The notes: a model not told the origin generated them from the sequence alone. 64,000 nucleotides of DNA from Paragordius varius (GCA_964247055.1 OZ176054.1:13454001-13518000); one strand, 5' to 3'; counted from the first letter of the stretch, positions 1-14,500 are shown. Program-made: numbers and translations.

Positions 1-842
1 GGAAATGGTGGAACAACGCTTTAAAATATTAAAAAGACTTTTTTTATAAAATTAGATGGTACTGAACATTTCTACCACTTAAAATTTTTAAATCAATTAT
101 TCCTTCATCTTAAAGTAAAAATGTGTTTTGTTACAAAAATAACTAAAAATTAACAAAACCTTAATATTAAAATTATGAGATTATAAAAATGTTCAGCATC
201 ATTGTATATAGAAAAAATATAATATCTTAGAACATTTTAAACACTTCGATTTTTGAGGTATCTAAATACCCCCAAACTAAATTTAAGTTGAAATTTTTAA
301 AAAAACTGTCCCAATTTAAATTTATGCTTTTATCCTAAAGATAATCATATAAATAATCCAAAATATCTAAATAAAACTTCGTTATGTAAAAAAATTCCAC
401 ATCAAATTACTTCGACGCCATTTTTATTTTACAACATTTTTGAAAAATATCGTGATTATTTGATTTTAAAGCTAAAAAGAACGCTATTTTTTTATTTATA
501 TCACATCTAACATTGATAAAAACAGAAAAAATGGTATTTAGAAATTTTTTAAATTTAGCATGGTCACATGTCATGTTGACTAAAATTTTACCTTGAGGTT
601 TTACCTAAAAATAAGTAATGTCAAGCATTTTTGTGAAATTTTTTATATAGTTCATTAGCGCTATAAATGTCCAAATTTTTGCCATGGTTTTAATTCATTT
701 CATATATTTTAATTATTTAATTTTAAACAGGCCTGGGGTATCCAATTACCCCAATTCGAATCGAGGAACTAAAATGAATGTGGTGTATCCAAGTGTTAAA
801 TCGTTTCTAACACACATCAAAAAAATAATAAACAATTAAGAG

Positions 843-1000
843 CAGAGGTATTCAAATCGTGGCCATAAAATACTTTTTATAGCCCTGAAGTTTTTACTTT
901 GAGTTATATCAGAGAATTTTTTAAACCGCATTAGAATTTATCGATATTGCCATAAAACAGTATGTATTGGCCCTTTAAAAAATTATGGCCACCCCCACTG
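843..1000. mobile_element. hAT MITE, 158 bp
   Basis: Begins CAGAGGTATTCAAATCGTGG, ends GGCCACCCCCACTG. Flanks ATTAAGAG (835-842) and ATTAAGAT (1001-1008) form an 8-bp target duplication with one mismatch. Confidence 0.75.
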
Positions 1001-1312
1001 ATTAAGATTTGAAACATTTTTAAATGCATGCCGTGGACTTTCAATTCAGTACCTTTAATTACCATATTAAGCCACAAATATTTAAATTTATGGTTGAGCT
1101 AGACAGATGAACTCTATAAGTTAGAAAATTGTAAAAAGTAATCTAATAAAAGAAAACGTATGTTTGGCAAAACAACTATTAAAGGAACACTAACTATCCG
1201 AAGTCATCGTCAAAATGAAAGGTAATTAAGTGTTAAAACACAAAATAAAACCTTTTTATTTTTCGCGCTTTACAAGGTCCAGGCACTCGTGAAATCATCT
1301 GTATTTTCCGTC

Positions 1313-3693
1313 ATGTTTGAACAAAAACCACTCTTTGGGGGAACATCTTCCTTTATTTTCGGGCAACAAACTCAATCAACTCAAAATATATTTGGGACTT
1401 CAAGTTTATTAATTTATTTCCTATTATAAAAATATGTTTTTTTTCCATTATGCAGTATTACAAATCATAAAATAAATTACAAATAAATATTATTTAAAGA
1501 CAACTATTTTTCAATATTCCACCATTGTTTTGTGTTGAAAAGAAATAAGATGTAAATTAATTGTAATCATAAGTCAGCCGTGTTTAATACAAATAGCTTC
1601 GCGGGCCGCATCTCAAAAATATGTCGGCATCAACAAATATTTTATTAAATTCCAAGCGTAAGACTGTAAAATATTATTTATTTTAACAAACAATTTCTTG
1701 TCAAAATTTACAAGAATATTTAAAAAAATGTTCGAAGTGCCGCATGGAAAATGTGCTTCTTTCATCTTTTACGTTTATTTTCTTTTCTATATAGTTTTAT
1801 TCTTTTCTCGTTTTAGATCCAACTCAAGCTGTGGATCCTTTCGGACAACACCCGCAACCCTCGGCGACCCCTTCTCTGTTCGGTCAACAACCAACCAATC
1901 CTTCAACAAATTTGTTTCAACCTCAAACACCTGGTACATCGGCTTTCTGTAAGTTAAACTTTTTAGATAATTTTGTCATTTAGTTTTTGAAATCGAAATA
2001 TTCCCTTTTTTGTTTGATTAGCAACATTGATTTTTTTATATAGAAATCATATCTCTAATTATTTACTATACAATGTTTGGGTTGAAATATAAAAATGAAA
2101 ACTTGACACTATTTAGATTACATTTCTTTACTTATAAACCATCGGATATACAAAATTTCCGTTTAAATAGTTGATTATTTAATAAAAAAGGTATTATAAC
2201 CCTTTAAAAAATTACAATTTTAATCGTATTTTTTACACTTCCTATCCTTAGAGATGATATTTTCAATTTTATTAAAAATGAAATAATAAAATTTATCAAA
2301 ATATTTTTTTTAACTCCTTTAGCCTTTGGTCAAACTCAAAATGCACAAACTACGCCATCTTTCCTTGGCGGTGCATCCACCGGTGGTGGACTTTTTGGGA
2401 TGGCCACTGCCCCACAAACAGCTAGTAATATACTTTTATTTTTATTGGTTAAAATTGGTTATAACATGATTTTAATTAAATGGTTAATTTTAAAAAACGT
2501 TGTTTTTTTTCAGATAATTTTTAAAATTTTATTTGCGTACAATAATAACATATTTTTAAAAGGTTTTATTTGGATTCTACATTCATTTTTGGTTTTATGT
2601 TTCCTATTTTGCTATTTCTTATTTGTGAACATAGGGAGGGCATATACAAAATGATGGCTCTAATAAAAATAACTTTTCTTTAAACAAAAAAAAGTATATA
2701 GTATTTTTTGCTGCAATTTTAACATTTTCTTAATAGGTAGAATTTTATTTTAAATTATTTTTGTGAAAAAAAAACATTTTATTCAATTTAAGGCACAACG
2801 ATCAAGTTTAAAGCCCCAACTGCGCAAGATACAATGCATCGAAATGGAATTGACGAAAATGTTACTATTAAAATTCAATGCATTTCAGCCATGGAGGAAT
2901 ATAAAAATAAATCTCTTGAAGTATCAATTAATTAATTAATTAACTTTTAAAAACTTTGAAATTGTAAAAATTTTTGCAAAGTTTTCGAAAAGTATATTGT
3001 TAGTTTTTCAGTTTTAAGTTTTAGGTGTGCATTAGTTTAACTTATATATGAATTTTTTATTGTATTAAATTAATATTAAAGAATTGATATTTTTGGTTAT
3101 AACTTTAAGGTTTTCCAAACTTTTATTATTTAAAAGCTTTTTATATAAGCTTTTTTGATTTTTAAAATTTGAATATATTTTACTTATTTTTTACATGTTA
3201 GGAATTACGCCTAGAGGATTATATGGCGAATCCAAAGTCTTCAACAGTAACCGGTTTAGGGTTAGGTTCAACCCCTTTTCAGCTCGGTCAAACAGGTGAG
3301 TCAGCTGTTTTTTTTTCAAAATATAAATAGTTAACGCAAATTTATAAATATGTGTGGAAACTGATTATTTCCTGCATATTAGAACTAAAATATTTGTTTT
3401 CAAGCAATATTAACAAAACTTTTTTTGCGTCTTGAAATAACATTTTTTTACCGCTTGATTAATTAACTTTTTTTTTGATAATTTTTTGTGCTTTTATATT
3501 ATAATGTTTTATATAAATATGATAAGAGTATACTACATTTTAGAAAGTAATAGAAAGATGAAAAAGATTTTTAAGGTTGAAAAAAGTTTAAAGTTTCTTT
3601 TATTGGAATATAAAAGAAAATATGGAGGTTTTTTTTCATAAAAATTGGGTTTTTTTTGCATATCGATTAAAATATTTTTGCCTTTTAATTTTT

Positions 3694-3728
<35 letters not shown>

Positions 3729-3859
3729 ATATAGGTTCCTCACTGTTTGGTGGAACCCCACAAAGCAGCGCGACGACCAACCTTTTTGGGGTAAATTCTA
3801 ACCCCAGTATTTTTGGTACTTCCTCGTCCTCGTTTCTGGTTTTATTTTCAATTTTAAAT

Positions 3860-3892
<33 letters not shown>

Positions 3893-5538
3893 CATTAATG
3901 TATTTAAAAAATAAGCTATTGAATATATATAAGTTTAATGTCCAAATTAAGGAGTATTTTAAAATTATCTAATTTTTAAAATGTTTTTTAAAAAATTTTA
4001 GACTAGTACTACACCTTCGCTCTTTGGAGCTGCTCAGATATTTTTTTATTTTTGGAGAATTTCAATTTTTTTTTCGAATTAAAAAGCAATATATTTTTTT
4101 TCAATTTTTTAAGTTATATATATATTTTATATTTAAAATTATATGTTTTTATATTTCACATTTTTAAATTATATCCAAATTTCAGAAAATAATATTTTTT
4201 TTTATAATAATAATAATTAATATTTTAATTTTTATATTTAATTTAGCCTTTCGCAACGCCAAGCCTTTTCGGGCAACAAACGGTAATAATTTGAAAATAT
4301 AAATTATTTTATATTTACAAAAAATAAATTATTTTTTTTATAAAATATAAATTTTATTTTTTTTATTTTATTAAAAATTTAATTTTAAAAAAATAAATTA
4401 TTTTTTTTATAAAATATAAATTTTTTGGACAATTTTTTTAGTCACAACCAACAGCTGCTGCTACCCCATTTCAATTTGGAGCTCGGGCTCAAAAATTTGT
4501 GCAAGATGGAACACAATGCGGTACACAATACTACAACACATTGCAAAAACGACTAAGCACCAATTATGAAAAACTGCAAGGCACTGAAGGTTATCGATCT
4601 CTGCGACAATTTTTGAAGGATCGCCCGCTTGTGTCGTTTGTGAGCGCAACTGTTTTGCTATATACCTTTTTTACCCTCATAACATTCCTTAGCTTTGTGC
4701 TTGGATCGTTTTGTTTTACCCTGTTTGGATTCATTATGATTGAAGGTACATCTAATGCACAAAAAAAGTCTTCCAGTGTATTGCTTAAGAATTACTTTTT
4801 ATTTACAGCTGTATTTTAATAAAATATTTATACTAATCAGGTACGCTATTATCCATTGCAACCATCATCGCTTTTTCATCCATTACCATTTTGGCTTGGA
4901 TTGGTTTATTGGTCGCCGTTGGACTTTTATTGGCTTACACGGTTACATCACGTATCGTACACTTTTTTCGGGGTACTCTCATCCCTTGTGGCAAACAGCG
5001 AGCAAATTCAGCCTATTGCTTTTTTCGTTCCCACATACCCAAAACACTTTTTATGGATGAGACTGTTTCCAACGGTATTTCTGCCTGTAAATGCTGTCAA
5101 GCAGGCACGAATGCTGAGTCGATGTGTCACACATGCACAAAAACTCTTAATAATAGCCATCAAAGAGTTGTGGGTTTGGTTGAGTCAAATCATTCTCCTT
5201 ATCATTACGGTCCACGTAATGCTAAGGATAGTGATGATGACGACACTAAGCCCATCGATATGGCTAGTTACAGCAATACTAAATAACAATAGTACCAATA
5301 GTAATACGTATTTTCGAAGGAATATCACATCCACGAATAATACGTATAATGGGCGCAATGTCCCATCTAATCACTATTATACATCCAGTCCGACAAATAC
5401 TGTCATCACTTTTTCGGTCAAGACGGAAAAATCATCGAGAGAGACCAACACGGGACTGCCTCCGACTTTGGGGGATTCTACGACCAATTTTTAAGCGTTT
5501 ATCCAATACCCCACAAATATGATGACATTGGATTGTGA
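1313..5538 (+). CDS. Chimeric gene: Nup98-type FG/GLEBS region fused to a promethin (LDAF1) domain
   Basis: Exons seen: 1313-1403, 1817-1948, 2323-2424, 2793-2920, 3202-3295, 3735-3838 (alternative donor after 3790), possibly 4002-4037, 4247-4282, 4442-4745, 4841 onward. All junctions keep frame. The start MFEQKPLFGG resembles the Nup98 N terminus. FG motifs follow (IFGQQ, PFGQ, LFGQQ, FSFGQ, LFGM). The exon pair 2793/3202 encodes a GLEBS motif (TTIKFKAP, then CISAMEEYKNKSLE joined to ELRLEDY), which binds Rae1 in Nup98. Exon 4442-4745 begins with FG-type sequence (TPFQFG) and runs without a break into a promethin domain (FLKDRPLVSF, hydrophobic hairpins, MIEGTLLSI, TSRIVHFFRG). In other animals promethin works with seipin at ER lipid-droplet sites. 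No Nup98 autoproteolytic domain or Nup96 part is present. The 3' end is uncertain: the frame is open to a stop at 5284-5286, but a coding-like last exon in the same frame (5389-5538, ending PHKYDDIGL) suggests one more intron. Confidence 0.78.
4442..4745 (+). other. Fusion exon: FG-type sequence continuous with promethin
   Basis: This exon is preceded by a T-rich tract and AG, and ends at a GT donor (GAAG then GTACAT). Its first 13 codons read as FG-nucleoporin sequence (SQPTAAATPFQFG), in phase 0 with the upstream exon PFATPSLFGQQT. Without a splice site between, it continues into an amphipathic stretch and the first promethin hydrophobic segment. The fusion therefore lies inside one exon and is not explained by read-through splicing between neighbouring genes alone. 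Confidence 0.75.
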
Positions 5539-7960
5539 TGGTTTTTAAAACTAAAATTGCAAAATTACCACATTCATTTTGTCTTTTAATTATTTTAAAT
5601 GAAACGACTTTTATGTAGATTATAAAGTGGAAATTAGTATTATATAAATAGAAATGTACATATATATAATTTTTCGTTTTTATAAATTTACGCATATATA
5701 TTATTATCAACTCAAATCTGATTTATAGATAACTGGACTGTCATTACAATATGCGTGTGGTTATGGTAAACAAAGGTGTCTGTTGAAGGTCAAATAATAT
5801 TTTAAGCTTAACGTTATGTCCAAAGTTTGTAGATAATCAATTTATCAAAAGATAAGCACAGTTATGAACACATCTAAAGATTGTCCAAAAAAATGATGAA
5901 ACCAATTTATTTAAATAAGAAATATCAAATGATTATTTGTATTGTTTGGATATTTTTATTGTTGTGGATTATAACGGTTATGATTTAGTGTTTTGATGTT
6001 AAATTTTGGATATTTTTTGATATTGATAATCTGTTTGTTCGTAGCCATTATGTCTCGAAATAAATGAAGTATAAGTTCAATTTTGTTAACATTGAAACTT
6101 TTCTACTATTTATAAAGATGACCAGCTTCGCTACCGACAAAATTGGATTAAAATTTTAATCAAAACTTCATAAGGGTTCTACCCAGTGTAATACAAGTGC
6201 TTTAGTAATGCCACTATGACGAAAATGTTTAACATTATTGAATTCATATAATTTGATGATCAGTAATTCTGTTCTAAAAACGGTTTAAACTATATGATGG
6301 CATATTTTACAGAAGGTGGGGCCCTACACAATTAAGAGCATTGGCCGAAATTTAGTATTAATCAGAGATTTGGCTAACTGCATTATCAAATCTCTATGGT
6401 GTGATAAGTTATTAAATTTGCTTTAATGCTATTTTTATATGGTGGCGTATCGTACTAACGGAGAAACCTTAGCCAACACATGTTGGAATATAAATACGGG
6501 AAATATATAAATACTTCATGAAATCCATATGGCTACAAAAGTTTTGAAAGTTAATTTCATAACACGTTTTATGTATGGTGGCACATTTAGATTCACCACA
6601 TATTTTATAAGCTCTTAACTAATTTTTTATACTACGGGATACACCTAAAACCATTTTTGATTTTGTATAATCTCCTAACTTGAGCAAAAAATGGCTTCAG
6701 GCCACGTTACTTTTACCAGGCAACATATACAACCTTGTGTCGACCCCTACACACAGGTGTATGTAACAAATGGCCATATAACCTTTGTATAGGAAATAGC
6801 TATAACCCTGATTGAATCCTTATGATTCTTTATTTTCCGAAATACATAGAATATACAGTTTAGAGTCTCTTTTTACCTTTTTTATTTAAAATAAAGGACT
6901 TAATTGTATCTAGACTGTGAAAGCTTTAACACTCGCCTGCCTGCCCAGGGCTGACAGTGATGATGAAAAAATTGCGTAGTTTCGGGCTTCGAACTCTGGC
7001 ACGCAGTCTACGAATTCAAGCCCTACCTTCCGAGAATTTGTTTAAAACCACGTGATGTGGCGCAATTTAAACAACGCGGAATGCTACTTGGGTGTTAGCA
7101 AGGGGAAAACTAAAATAAAAATTATTTCCAAAAGGTTCCATTTTCCAGTAAAAAAAAGGTTTAAAACCGCGTTATTTTAGTCAAGTGTTTTATAGAGAGC
7201 AAGAACTAACTCTACCACTATATTAAGATAAGCGCTGATTATACTAAATAATGAAAACATCTGAAACATTTGTTGATATCTTTTTTTTTCAGTATTTAAT
7301 TTAAAGCCAAGTTTACGTTATTTTATATGAATTTTACATAGAGCTAAGTTTTACCCAGCGGCCAATTAAAAAAGCATCGGATTGCTTTCATATTAGCAAA
7401 ATTTAAAATTTGTGTGTTAATCATAATCTCACAACTTGTGCAAAAATAGTTTTAGGGATTTTTTGAAAAAAATGTCATTTTACATGTGTAGAGCTAAATA
7501 ACGAACCAATTCCCATGGTAAGTCTACTATATTCGGATTCGTAATAAATTGAAATAATCAATTGAATGCATTTAATACACGTTTTCAGATGGCTTTAAGA
7601 CACGGCTTTGAAGCCAATTTTTTTAATACTTTTTTTAGACAAGTTGGGTTTCTGAAGCGGTTTGACCAATTTAAAAATGAATTAATATTCAGCACTTTAT
7701 AATTACATTTGGCATAACTTTTTTCGCATTTTTTCAAAGCCAACATCCCATATTTTATTAATAGTCAGATTAAGTTTTAGTTAATCGAAGCAAATTTTGG
7801 AATTAACCTATTTATTAGATAAGTTATTACATTATTATCTCTCGCACTTTAAAGAATAAATTTGGTAATCAGAGTTTTATATACATTACAAATGTTAAAA
7901 GATCATTTTTCAATAGTCATCAACAACTCAAATTCAATCAACTGATAAACATGATTTAAA
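5539..7960. other. Intergenic, no gene seen
   Basis: AT-rich with many stops in all frames. The only structure noticed is diverged copies of the TATGGTGGC-type repeat at about 6290-6600, plus a slightly GC-richer stretch at 6930-7090 without a protein or RNA signature. Confidence 0.5.
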
Positions 7961-8238
7961 GAATTATACGGACAAAACGTGAAGATATAAAGACATATTT
8001 TTTTAAAAAGACAACCATACTTTTTGATCTTGATTTTTTTAATATAACTCATTAAACTAAACTAAAAATTATAATATAGCAATGTAAATTGGTAACACAA
8101 TCAATTATGTATTTTACGATTGTAATTAAATGTTTTTTATATGATAAATTAAGGTTTAAAAAGCTATGAGGTTGTGTTTTGATAAAAAAAATTTGTCTTT
8201 TATTTTTACATTTTGTCGGTATAATTTCAATTTTATGC
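7961..8238. mobile_element. Tc1/mariner-like MITE copy
   Basis: GAATTATACGGACAAAACGT at one end and ATTTTGTCGGTATAATTTC at the other. Terminal CAGT bases are lost. Confidence 0.7.
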
Positions 8239-8568
8239 AATACCATAATCCGATGTAGATTCCGGTCTCATAAATGTCCAAAAAACTTGAAAACATTGAT
8301 AAATTTACCCATTTTAATAAAATGCAACATTGTATATTTACTTATTTTATCAACAAATTTTAAAAAATTTAGGTATTAACCACGTTGCCATGATATATAT
8401 AAAACGCTAATGTAGGAAAAACAGTTTCAAATACCTGTCTGGTTTAAAAGGCTATTATTAGAATAATTGAGGCTGAGTTTATTGAACTGCTCAACAATGA
8501 TAAAATAACCAATAAAAAAATTGCCTATTTTACATTTTTTGATTTTAATAATAATAATAACTTTCGTA

Positions 8569-11500
8569 ATGATCGGATTGTATGTAGTTATAGGATGCGT
8601 AATTCTATGTGAAGCAGTAACCCTACCCACAGGTTATATTAACACATAAGATGAATAGTCATTTATTTAATAATTTTGAAAATATTTAAATAAAATTGTT
8701 TTTTATAATTTTATATTATTTTATTTTTGATTATATAACCGAAAAAATGGGATTTTTAGATAATTTTTAATTCAAAACATTTTTTGCCTGTAAAAGATCC
8801 AAAGTTAATATAGTGAAAATTGATACAGTAAAAACTGAAATTATACGGACAAAACGTAAAAATATAAAGACAAATATTTTTTTCTAAAAGACAACCAACC
8901 ATACTTTTATAAACCTTAATTTATCCTATAAAAAACATTTAATTGGATTCGTAAAATAGTCAATTCATTGTGTTTCCAATCGATATTTCTAAAAAAAATC
9001 AAGAATAAAAAAGTTTGGATCTCTTTTTGAAAAAATATTTGTCTTTATACTTTCACTTTTTGTCCGTATAATTTCAATTTTACTGTACAAATATATACTT
9101 AAAATTAAACCATTTAATCATACATCTATAATCTTACAGTAAAAATTGAAATTATACGGACAAAAAGTGAAAGTATAAATACAAATATTTGTTCAAAAAG
9201 ACACCCATACTTTTTTATCCTTGATTTTTTTTAGAAATATCAATTGGAAACAATGAATTGACACGAATCCAATTAGATGTTTTTTTATAGGATAAATTAA
9301 GGTTTATAAAAGTATGGTCGTCTTAAAAAAATATTTGTCTTTATTTTAACATTTCCGTATATTTCAAAATTTACTGAAAGTACAGCTATTTTATGATAAT
9401 TTTTGTCTTTATGTTTTTACGTTTTGTCTTTATAATTTCTATATTTTTTTCATTCAAATTTTTTAAGGGGAATTGTATGCCAAACACATTGGAGAACAGA
9501 AATGGTATATTTGTTTTAACCGGAGGAATGCTTCCTTAAATTATGAGCTTTTCATCAATTTTACCAACAATGGGACAGTCGCAAGCAAAAGACAAACTGT
9601 AATTTCCAACAAAAATATTTATAATCTTTACCAGGGGTGTCCAACACAAATGGCTTCGCGGGCCGAATTTGGAAAATATATGGATATTAACAAATATTTT
9701 TTTAGATATTAAACCTAAGACTGTATGTAATAAAAGTCACTATTTAAATTAACAATTTTACTCGTTCATTGCCAGAAAATACTTTCAAAAAATATTTTTT
9801 TCTTACATTCTGTGAAATTTATGCCGCGAATAGCTGAAATTTTTTTAAAGGCTGGGTGTTGTACACCCCTGATCTATACCAGCATTATATGTTAGACTAA
9901 ATATACACAGAAATGTAAAAATTAAACATATATTTTTTTACGAGCATTCACCTTTTTTTAATTTTCTTAATTCATGAAGTGATATTAATAAATTTGCCAA
10001 TTACATTTATTTCTTAATTTATGAGCCAAAACTATAGGTTTTAATTAAAAATTAAGGTTAAGTATGGTTGTTTTTATGAAAAAAACATTGTCTTTTAGTT
10101 TTTGCGTGTTGCCAGTAGAAATTCAATTATTAGAGTAAGTTTATAATTTCGTTGTTTATTTTATATGGTTTTTATAAAATTAAAATTAATTTTATAGTAC
10201 TTCTTTGTATTTTCAACAGTAAACACAGTAAAAGTTGAACGGATTAGGGCTTATTGTAACCAACTAATTTTTATAAATTATTTTACAATAAATTTTTTTG
10301 AATAAATAAAGCCCATTTTTGAAATGGCAATTATAAAGTGTCAAAATTTATTGTCTATTATCGAAAAATACAGACAACGTAAAAAAAATTTTTTATAAGA
10401 CAATGTTATTTTTTAACTTTGATATTTTCTACACAATCTACATAATTGAGTTGGGAAATGTAAAAATGTGAATGTTACCAATTTACATCACTAGTTCTTA
10501 TTTTGAAACCCAAACGATAGTTGATAAAAAAATATGGTTATCTTCGAAAAAAATATAAGTCCTTTATTTTTACGTTTTGCAGGTATAATCTCATTTTTTA
10601 CAATATATTTATATAATATGTCATAGAATCTTGTTGGAAACTGTTTTTATACCCAACTAAATACAAACTCCTCTGGTAATTATGTTGTCCGTATAAAAGT
10701 ATTCGAAAATGGGCTCACCAGAAATGATTTGCAATATCCAACCTTCTATTTACAATATGGTAAGACGAAACGGTCTGCTATGAATTTATTATATCTTAAA
10801 TGGAATTTATTTAAGCCCTTCAATATCTTTTGTAATCTATAATTTCATTTTAATCGATAGTATACGAAAATCACTTTTAAGCGGCTGAAAATTAATTTTA
10901 AATATTAGTGTTGATATTTTGGTAGGCTTGAATATGCTGCTTATAAACGTTATAAAACATAAATTTAAAAATTAACTTAAAAAAATTATATGCAAAGGTT
11001 GAATTTTATACATGAAGTGGACTCCAAAGTAATATCTATGGGAATTTTTTATAATTCAATTATATTTTAATATCTCTAAAAAATGAGATGTACGAATTAT
11101 ATCATAACTCCTTCCTAAACAGCTTTAATGGTATTAGCTGTGCAAATACAGTAAAAGTTAAAATTATACGGACAAATGTAAAAATACAGACAAATATTTT
11201 TTTCAAAAGACAACCCTGCTTTATAAAATTTTAAAATTTCCAATTATTTTAATCGAAAATGTATCTAATACAGATGTAAATAGGAAAACCTATTAATTCT
11301 AAATTTTACAGTGGTAGGGAAATATTTTAAATAAGTAATATTAATTTAAAAAAGTATAATTGACTTTTGAAAAAAATATTTGTCTTTATATTTTTACGTT
11401 TTGCCCGTATAATTTTAATTTTTACTGTAAACGCGGAGGAAAATTTAAAAATTTTGTTGATTTTAGCAAAATAAATTTTTCTTTTATAATTTCATATTCT

Positions 11501-14500
11501 ACCCAGCAAGAGCTTTCATCTTATCTTTGTAATTTGCAAAAATTTAGGTAATTGCGATAGTTCAAACCTTGGTCCAACTGCAATTTCAAGGTCTCAATGT
11601 TCCCTGGAAGCATTGAATAGCACATGCACGTATGAAATGTGTTTCTTAGACATACAAAATCCTTGCGGAATTATTCGGTATTGTTCAGATGCTTGTGCCC
11701 AGGGAGTGTTTTCCTATCCCCTACCAGTCAATATAATGTGCCGATGTAAGTAATTTTAATTACAGCAGTGAAATATAAGAAAGTGAGGGACAAATATTTT
11801 ATAAAGATAGGCATATTTATTCAAACATAACTTTATGGGTAGGACCTATCGTTTTGAGATGCGAGAAATTTGAAATATAGATGCAGATTGATAACACAGC
11901 CGAAAAACTGAAATTATAGCGACAAAATGTAAATACATAAAGACAAATATTTATTTCTAAAAGACAACCATACTTTTTATAATCTTATTTTTTTCTCATA
12001 TAAACTATTTAATTACAATTATATAGAATTGATTGTGTCACCAATATACATATCAATTTTATAAATTGCAATGTGAAACAATGAGTTTTATTTTAAAATG
12101 GAATTTAAAAAAGTATTGTTTTATTTTAGAAAATTTTTTTTTTATATTTTTACATTTTGTCCGTATAATTCCAATTTTCTGTGTAATATTTTACAATCGA
12201 ATATTTTTGTTGATTACAAATAGGCCTAAAAGTCTTTTTCATAACACTGAATTTTTTATATAATTATTAAATTGAAAATATCTGCATGTATGTCAGCAGT
12301 CGGACATTGTTTAAATATTATATGGTGCGCACGGCCTAATAAAATTAATATTTCCTGGCGAGAATTAGAAAAAATTGTTTCGTTTGCATTTTCCAGTTTG
12401 TATGTTTAAAATAACAAATTCCTAATGAAATATTTAAGCGACCCACGAGGCCATTTGTTTTGGACACCATTTATATAGAAAAGACCATATAGAGATGTAA
12501 AAAATTTACTTTTTTCCGTAAAATATTTAATTATTTTACTTTATAGATATTAAAACAGGGTTTTATAATTAATTTTCTTATAGCTTATTTTATCAAATCT
12601 ATGTTTTTGGCTTTGAATGGTTGGACCCTAACAATCAGTTATGAATCTATACGATCATCAATCATATTCGATCAAATAAAAATACTGCATCGCAATTCAA
12701 CTGGAATACGCAGAAATTTGATTCAAGTTAGTCTTTAGTTTGCGTGTATGTACAATTCGGTAATGAGTTTTAAAAAATTATATTTAATTTAATAACATTA
12801 AATTGGATATATGATTTGGAAAAATAATTTTTAAGTATACCATTTACACTTCAAATTGACTCTTGAACACTTCAACTCTTGAACAGTTCAAACTCACCCT
12901 TGAAAAATTCAAATCCTCGTAAAATTCGAATTCACCCTTGTAAATTCAAATTCACCCTAAAATAAATTATGTGTTTAAAGATAAAAATAGCTTACATTTT
13001 TTTATATTTTAAAAAATAAAATTTTTAAATTTACAAATTAAAAAATGAACTATGCCATAAAGATACATTTTAATGATTTATATTAGCCCGTATATGCACA
13101 TGATTTATTTTTAGGAAGAAATTGATTTGTTCAAGGGTAAATTTAAATTGTTCGAGTGTGATTGTGAATTGTTTGAGGGTGAATGTGAATTGTTCGATGG
13201 TGAATTTGAATTGTAAATGGTATATTTTATAAAAACATTATATTCGTAAACTTTTTTATGTAGAAATAATGACGGCGTGATAGGGATATTAGAACCCGTT
13301 GGTTGAAACGGTTTCAATTCCACACAAATTTTATTGAAATAAATCTCGTTCCAAATTTTTTACCATAATTGAGATTATAGTTCCATTGCTTTGTTGAACA
13401 AAAGACGGGCTCAATTCTTTGCTGATTTTAAAGCAATTTTTATGATTCAATTGGTTAAAAGATATGTAAAATATTTTTTTCAAAAAACAACCATACTTTA
13501 ATCTTGATTTTTTCTAATATAAATCATTGTTTTAAACTACAAATTATAATATAAATATAAATTGGTAACACAAACAATTATATATTATACGATTGTAATT
13601 AAATGTTTTATATAGGATAAATTAAGATTTAAAAAAGTATGGTTATCTTTTGAAAAAATTGTCTTTATATTTTTACATTTTCTCCGTATAATTTCAATTT
13701 TTAATGTAATCATGTGTACCTTTACCTTCTTTTCGAGAACCGCTTTTAGTTTTTCATTTCATTTTAAAAAGGTTTTAAGCTAATAATTTATTCATAAAAA
13801 TGATTATATTTAAATCGATCGGAGATAAATTTTATATAGTAAATTTATATTTCCTAAAAATCTTTTTACGTCCTTATACATTTAATAACTTATTAAAACA
13901 AACTTCTGATTAAATTAACAATGTGTCATTTTAACAATTCTTGACCTTTTGAGGTAGTTTTATACCCCGGGTCATTCAAAATTTAAATATCTTAAGTAAT
14001 GTTTGTAGCATATCCAAATTAAAAAAATGTTTTTTAAGCGCACGATACAAAATTATTAATAATTGTAAAAAAATGACCTAAAATTTTTTTGCAGCCATTT
14101 TTATCTTTTATTTTTTTCAATCGCTATTCAGTCAAATTTTATTTTTTGAAAATATTAATAATTAACTTTTGAAAGCTTTTAAACCACAATTTACCATATT
14201 TTTAATAGTTATTTATTGTAATATCATCTATTTGCTTTAATCGTATTTTGAAGCTATCCGAATTTAGGACTATAGAAGTTAAAAAATATTAAAACTAAGT
14301 GTTACATCTTATGCAGAAGGACAGAGTCTGGTAATTATATTTTTACTTAACAATTTTAAAACAGTAATTGGTTTTTATTAAGCTCTGGGTTAAATACTCC
14401 GTCCACGCGTATAGTAAATTAAAATATGACAATTAAATCACTCTAAAATCACAAAAATATTTAGATGAGTTTGAATTATGATTAAAAGGAGATAGTTTAT

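Noticed and set aside
1698-1952. Open frame over Nup98-type exon 2 in another frame
   Set aside because: It is a shadow; the exon reads as PFGQ/LFGQQ sequence in the frame set by the flanking exons.
9468-9598. Fibroblast growth factor exon (KWYICFNRRN resembling YLCMNRKG)
   Set aside because: Neighbouring exons do not continue the FGF fold and the gene's Cys-rich part does not fit.
13111-13323. Ser/Asn-rich repeat protein on the minus strand
   Set aside because: The repeats are the tandem TTCAAATTCACCCT units in the end of a TIR element.
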